Assembly (NCBI GenBank): GCA_021443125.1
Contig: JABUUQ010000008.1
Coordinates: forward strand, 72,652 to 78,578
Origin: Bacteroidales bacterium
Lineage (GTDB): Bacteria > Bacteroidota > Bacteroidia > Bacteroidales > P3
Direction of reading: 5' to 3'
DNA: 5,927 bases
The notes under the pieces were generated by a model. The model saw nothing but the letters and a program-made list of their open reading frames with translations. It ran no database searches and had not been told where the DNA came from. Positions within the stretch are counted from its first letter, which is position 1. Every line of letters begins with the position of its first letter. Below are positions 4,711 to 5,927 of the stretch, piece by piece. The translations under genes were made by a program, and so were the position numbers.

Positions 4711-5927
4711 GTAAGATAAAATTATTGGCAATAGCCTTGTTGTCTGGCGTATTAATGACTTTGTCTTGGGCGTTCAATATGGCTTTTGCCCCTCTGATGC
4801 TTTTTGCTTTTGTACCTATGCTTTGGGTAGAGGATTATATTTCCAACAATATGGAAAAATTTTCTTCCACTTCGGTGTTCCGCTACACTATTCTTCCGTT
4901 TCTGCTTTTTACTTCGGTGAATACACTATGGATAAGCAAGTCTACACCTGTTGGATTGATAATTCCATTGTTTGAAGCTTGCTGTATGGCTTTGGTTATG
5001 CAGCTCTATCATTTTACAAAGAAGGTTTCAAATAACTCTATAGGCTCATATTTTTTCCTTATGCTCTATTGGATAGCCTTGGAGTATATTCAATTTATTT
5101 GGGATTTGAATTTTCCATGGCTGAACCTTGGAAACACTTTTGCAAATTACCCTGTTCTTGTTCAATGGTATAGTGTTTTGGGGATGGAAGGAGGAAGTCT
5201 TTGGATATTACTTGCCAATATCTTCATATTCCTTCATATCAAGAAAATAAAACGCTATTCCATCACACCACTATCAAGTACAAAAACAAAAAGACTGTTT
5301 GGAAAATATCAAGAAAAGGTCTTTGTGGGATTGATACTTGGTTTGCCTGTAGTGTGGTCATTGGTGCTTTGGTATTCTTACGAAGATGACAACGTAGGAG
5401 AAGTAGATACGATTGTGGTTCAACCTAATTTGGACCCATATCAAGAACAATTTGTTTTGTCTCCTTTCAATGTAACCATGCGTTCAATAAATCTTATCGA
5501 GCCTCTTATGGATGATGATGTGGATTATGTGCTTATGCCAGAGAGTGCTATTCAAGAATACGCATGGGAGGAAAATATAGATTCCGTTGCAAGTATAATG
5601 ATGTTCAATGACTTTCTATCCAGATATAAAAAGGCGGAACTTATTGCGGGAGTATCTTCAAGAAGATTGTTGCCAAAGGGTGTGAAAACCAGTGCGGCAA
5701 GAGAGTTTCGTGATGCAAAGGGAGAATACTACGAATCTTGCAATATAGCAGTTGATGTGCCTCGTTCAAAGCAGTTTGACGACTATCAAATACGCCATAA
5801 ATCTGTTTTGACGCCAGGAGTTGAAAAGATGCCTTTTGCAAAATACCTTTCATTTGTGGAGAAGTTGGCTTTAGATATGGGAGGAACGGTGGGTTCTTTG
5901 GGAATTGACACTACAAATGTTGTTTTC
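4707..5927 (+). CDS. lnt: Apolipoprotein N-acyltransferase, 3' end outside window
   Basis: Lnt is an inner-membrane enzyme that adds the third acyl chain to the N-terminal cysteine of lipoproteins. The frame starts at ATG 4707, overlapping the fthC stop by 4 bp, and stays open for 407 codons to the window end without a stop. The N-terminal half is a bundle of membrane helices (starting KLLAIALLSGVLMTLSW; the last before the catalytic domain at about 205-223) and contains FPWLNLGN (136-143). The periplasmic nitrilase-like domain begins near 233 with VDTIVVQPN. The proposed catalytic Glu is Glu279 in MPESAI (E. coli Glu267). The Lys is Lys365 in RHKSVL (E. coli Lys335). Glu373 in PGVEKMPF matches E. 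coli Glu343, at the same spacing of 8. The catalytic Cys (E. coli Cys387) should lie just past the edge. The Glu-Lys distance is 86 residues against 68 in E. coli, meaning an insertion of about 18. Confidence 0.93.
   Translation, partial: MSKIKLLAIALLSGVLMTLSWAFNMAFAPLMLFAFVPMLWVEDYISNNMEKFSSTSVFRYTILPFLLFTSVNTLWISKSTPVGLIIPLFEACCMALVMQLYHFTKKVSNNSIGSYFFLMLYWIALEYIQFIWDLNFPWLNLGNTFANYPVLVQWYSVLGMEGGSLWILLANIFIFLHIKKIKRYSITPLSSTKTKRLFGKYQEKVFVGLILGLPVVWSLVLWYSYEDDNVGEVDTIVVQPNLDPYQEQFVLSPFNVTMRSINLIEPLMDDDVDYVLMPESAIQEYAWEENIDSVASIMMFNDFLSRYKKAELIAGVSSRRLLPKGVKTSAAREFRDAKGEYYESCNIAVDVPRSKQFDDYQIRHKSVLTPGVEKMPFAKYLSFVEKLALDMGGTVGSLGIDTTNVVF

Noticed and set aside
4766..5853. Short ORFs on both strands in the right-hand 1.2 kb (for example 4766-4975, 5201-5389, 5641-5853)
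   Set aside because: All lie in other frames of lnt, which is open throughout and carries its active-site residues.
1..5927. CRISPR array, tRNA, insertion sequence or prophage signals
   Set aside because: No regularly spaced repeats, no tRNA-like cloverleaf, no transposase or integrase motifs and no terminal inverted repeats with target duplication were seen on either strand.

Overview
The window looks like a chromosomal segment of an AT-rich anaerobic or facultative Bacteroidota, probably of the Bacteroidales. The signs are A-rich sequence rather than Shine-Dalgarno sites before the starts, two promoter-like pairs matching the Bacteroidota TTTG / TAnnTTTG consensus, an O-antigen ligase with the long periplasmic loop seen in that phylum, an apolipoprotein N-acyltransferase of the phylum's PGVEKMPF type, and an Rnf subunit. 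This assignment comes from motif recognition, not a search.

Layout. Positions 1-1329 (+) hold the 3' part of an O-antigen ligase/polymerase-like membrane protein whose frame is already open at base 1. It converges, with 7 bp between stop codons, on a leftward cluster. In transcription order that cluster is rnfA (3097-2519), a small basic protein of unknown function (2506-2144) and a WaaE/KdtX-like family 2 glycosyltransferase (2101-1337). The other rnf genes are not beside rnfA.

About 300 bp (3098-3394) separate this cluster from a rightward one. The gap carries two overlapping, outward-facing candidate promoters that share a palindrome, and a long inverted repeat lying in the predicted leader of the rightward transcript.

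The rightward cluster is tightly packed: a COG0731-type radical SAM protein (3395-4162), 5-formyltetrahydrofolate cyclo-ligase (4153-4710, 10 bp overlap) and lnt (from 4707, 4 bp ATGA overlap). lnt runs off the right edge, just before the expected catalytic cysteine.

Together the genes point to envelope work (LPS or glycan ligation, sugar transfer, lipoprotein N-acylation) mixed with housekeeping functions (Rnf energy coupling, folate salvage, an unassigned radical SAM enzyme). I see no tRNA, rRNA, CRISPR array, insertion sequence or phage gene, and no clear new multi-gene system. The least explained parts are the regulatory structure in 3217-3331, the detached rnfA, and the small protein at 2144-2506, which may be a degenerate nucleotidyltransferase fold.
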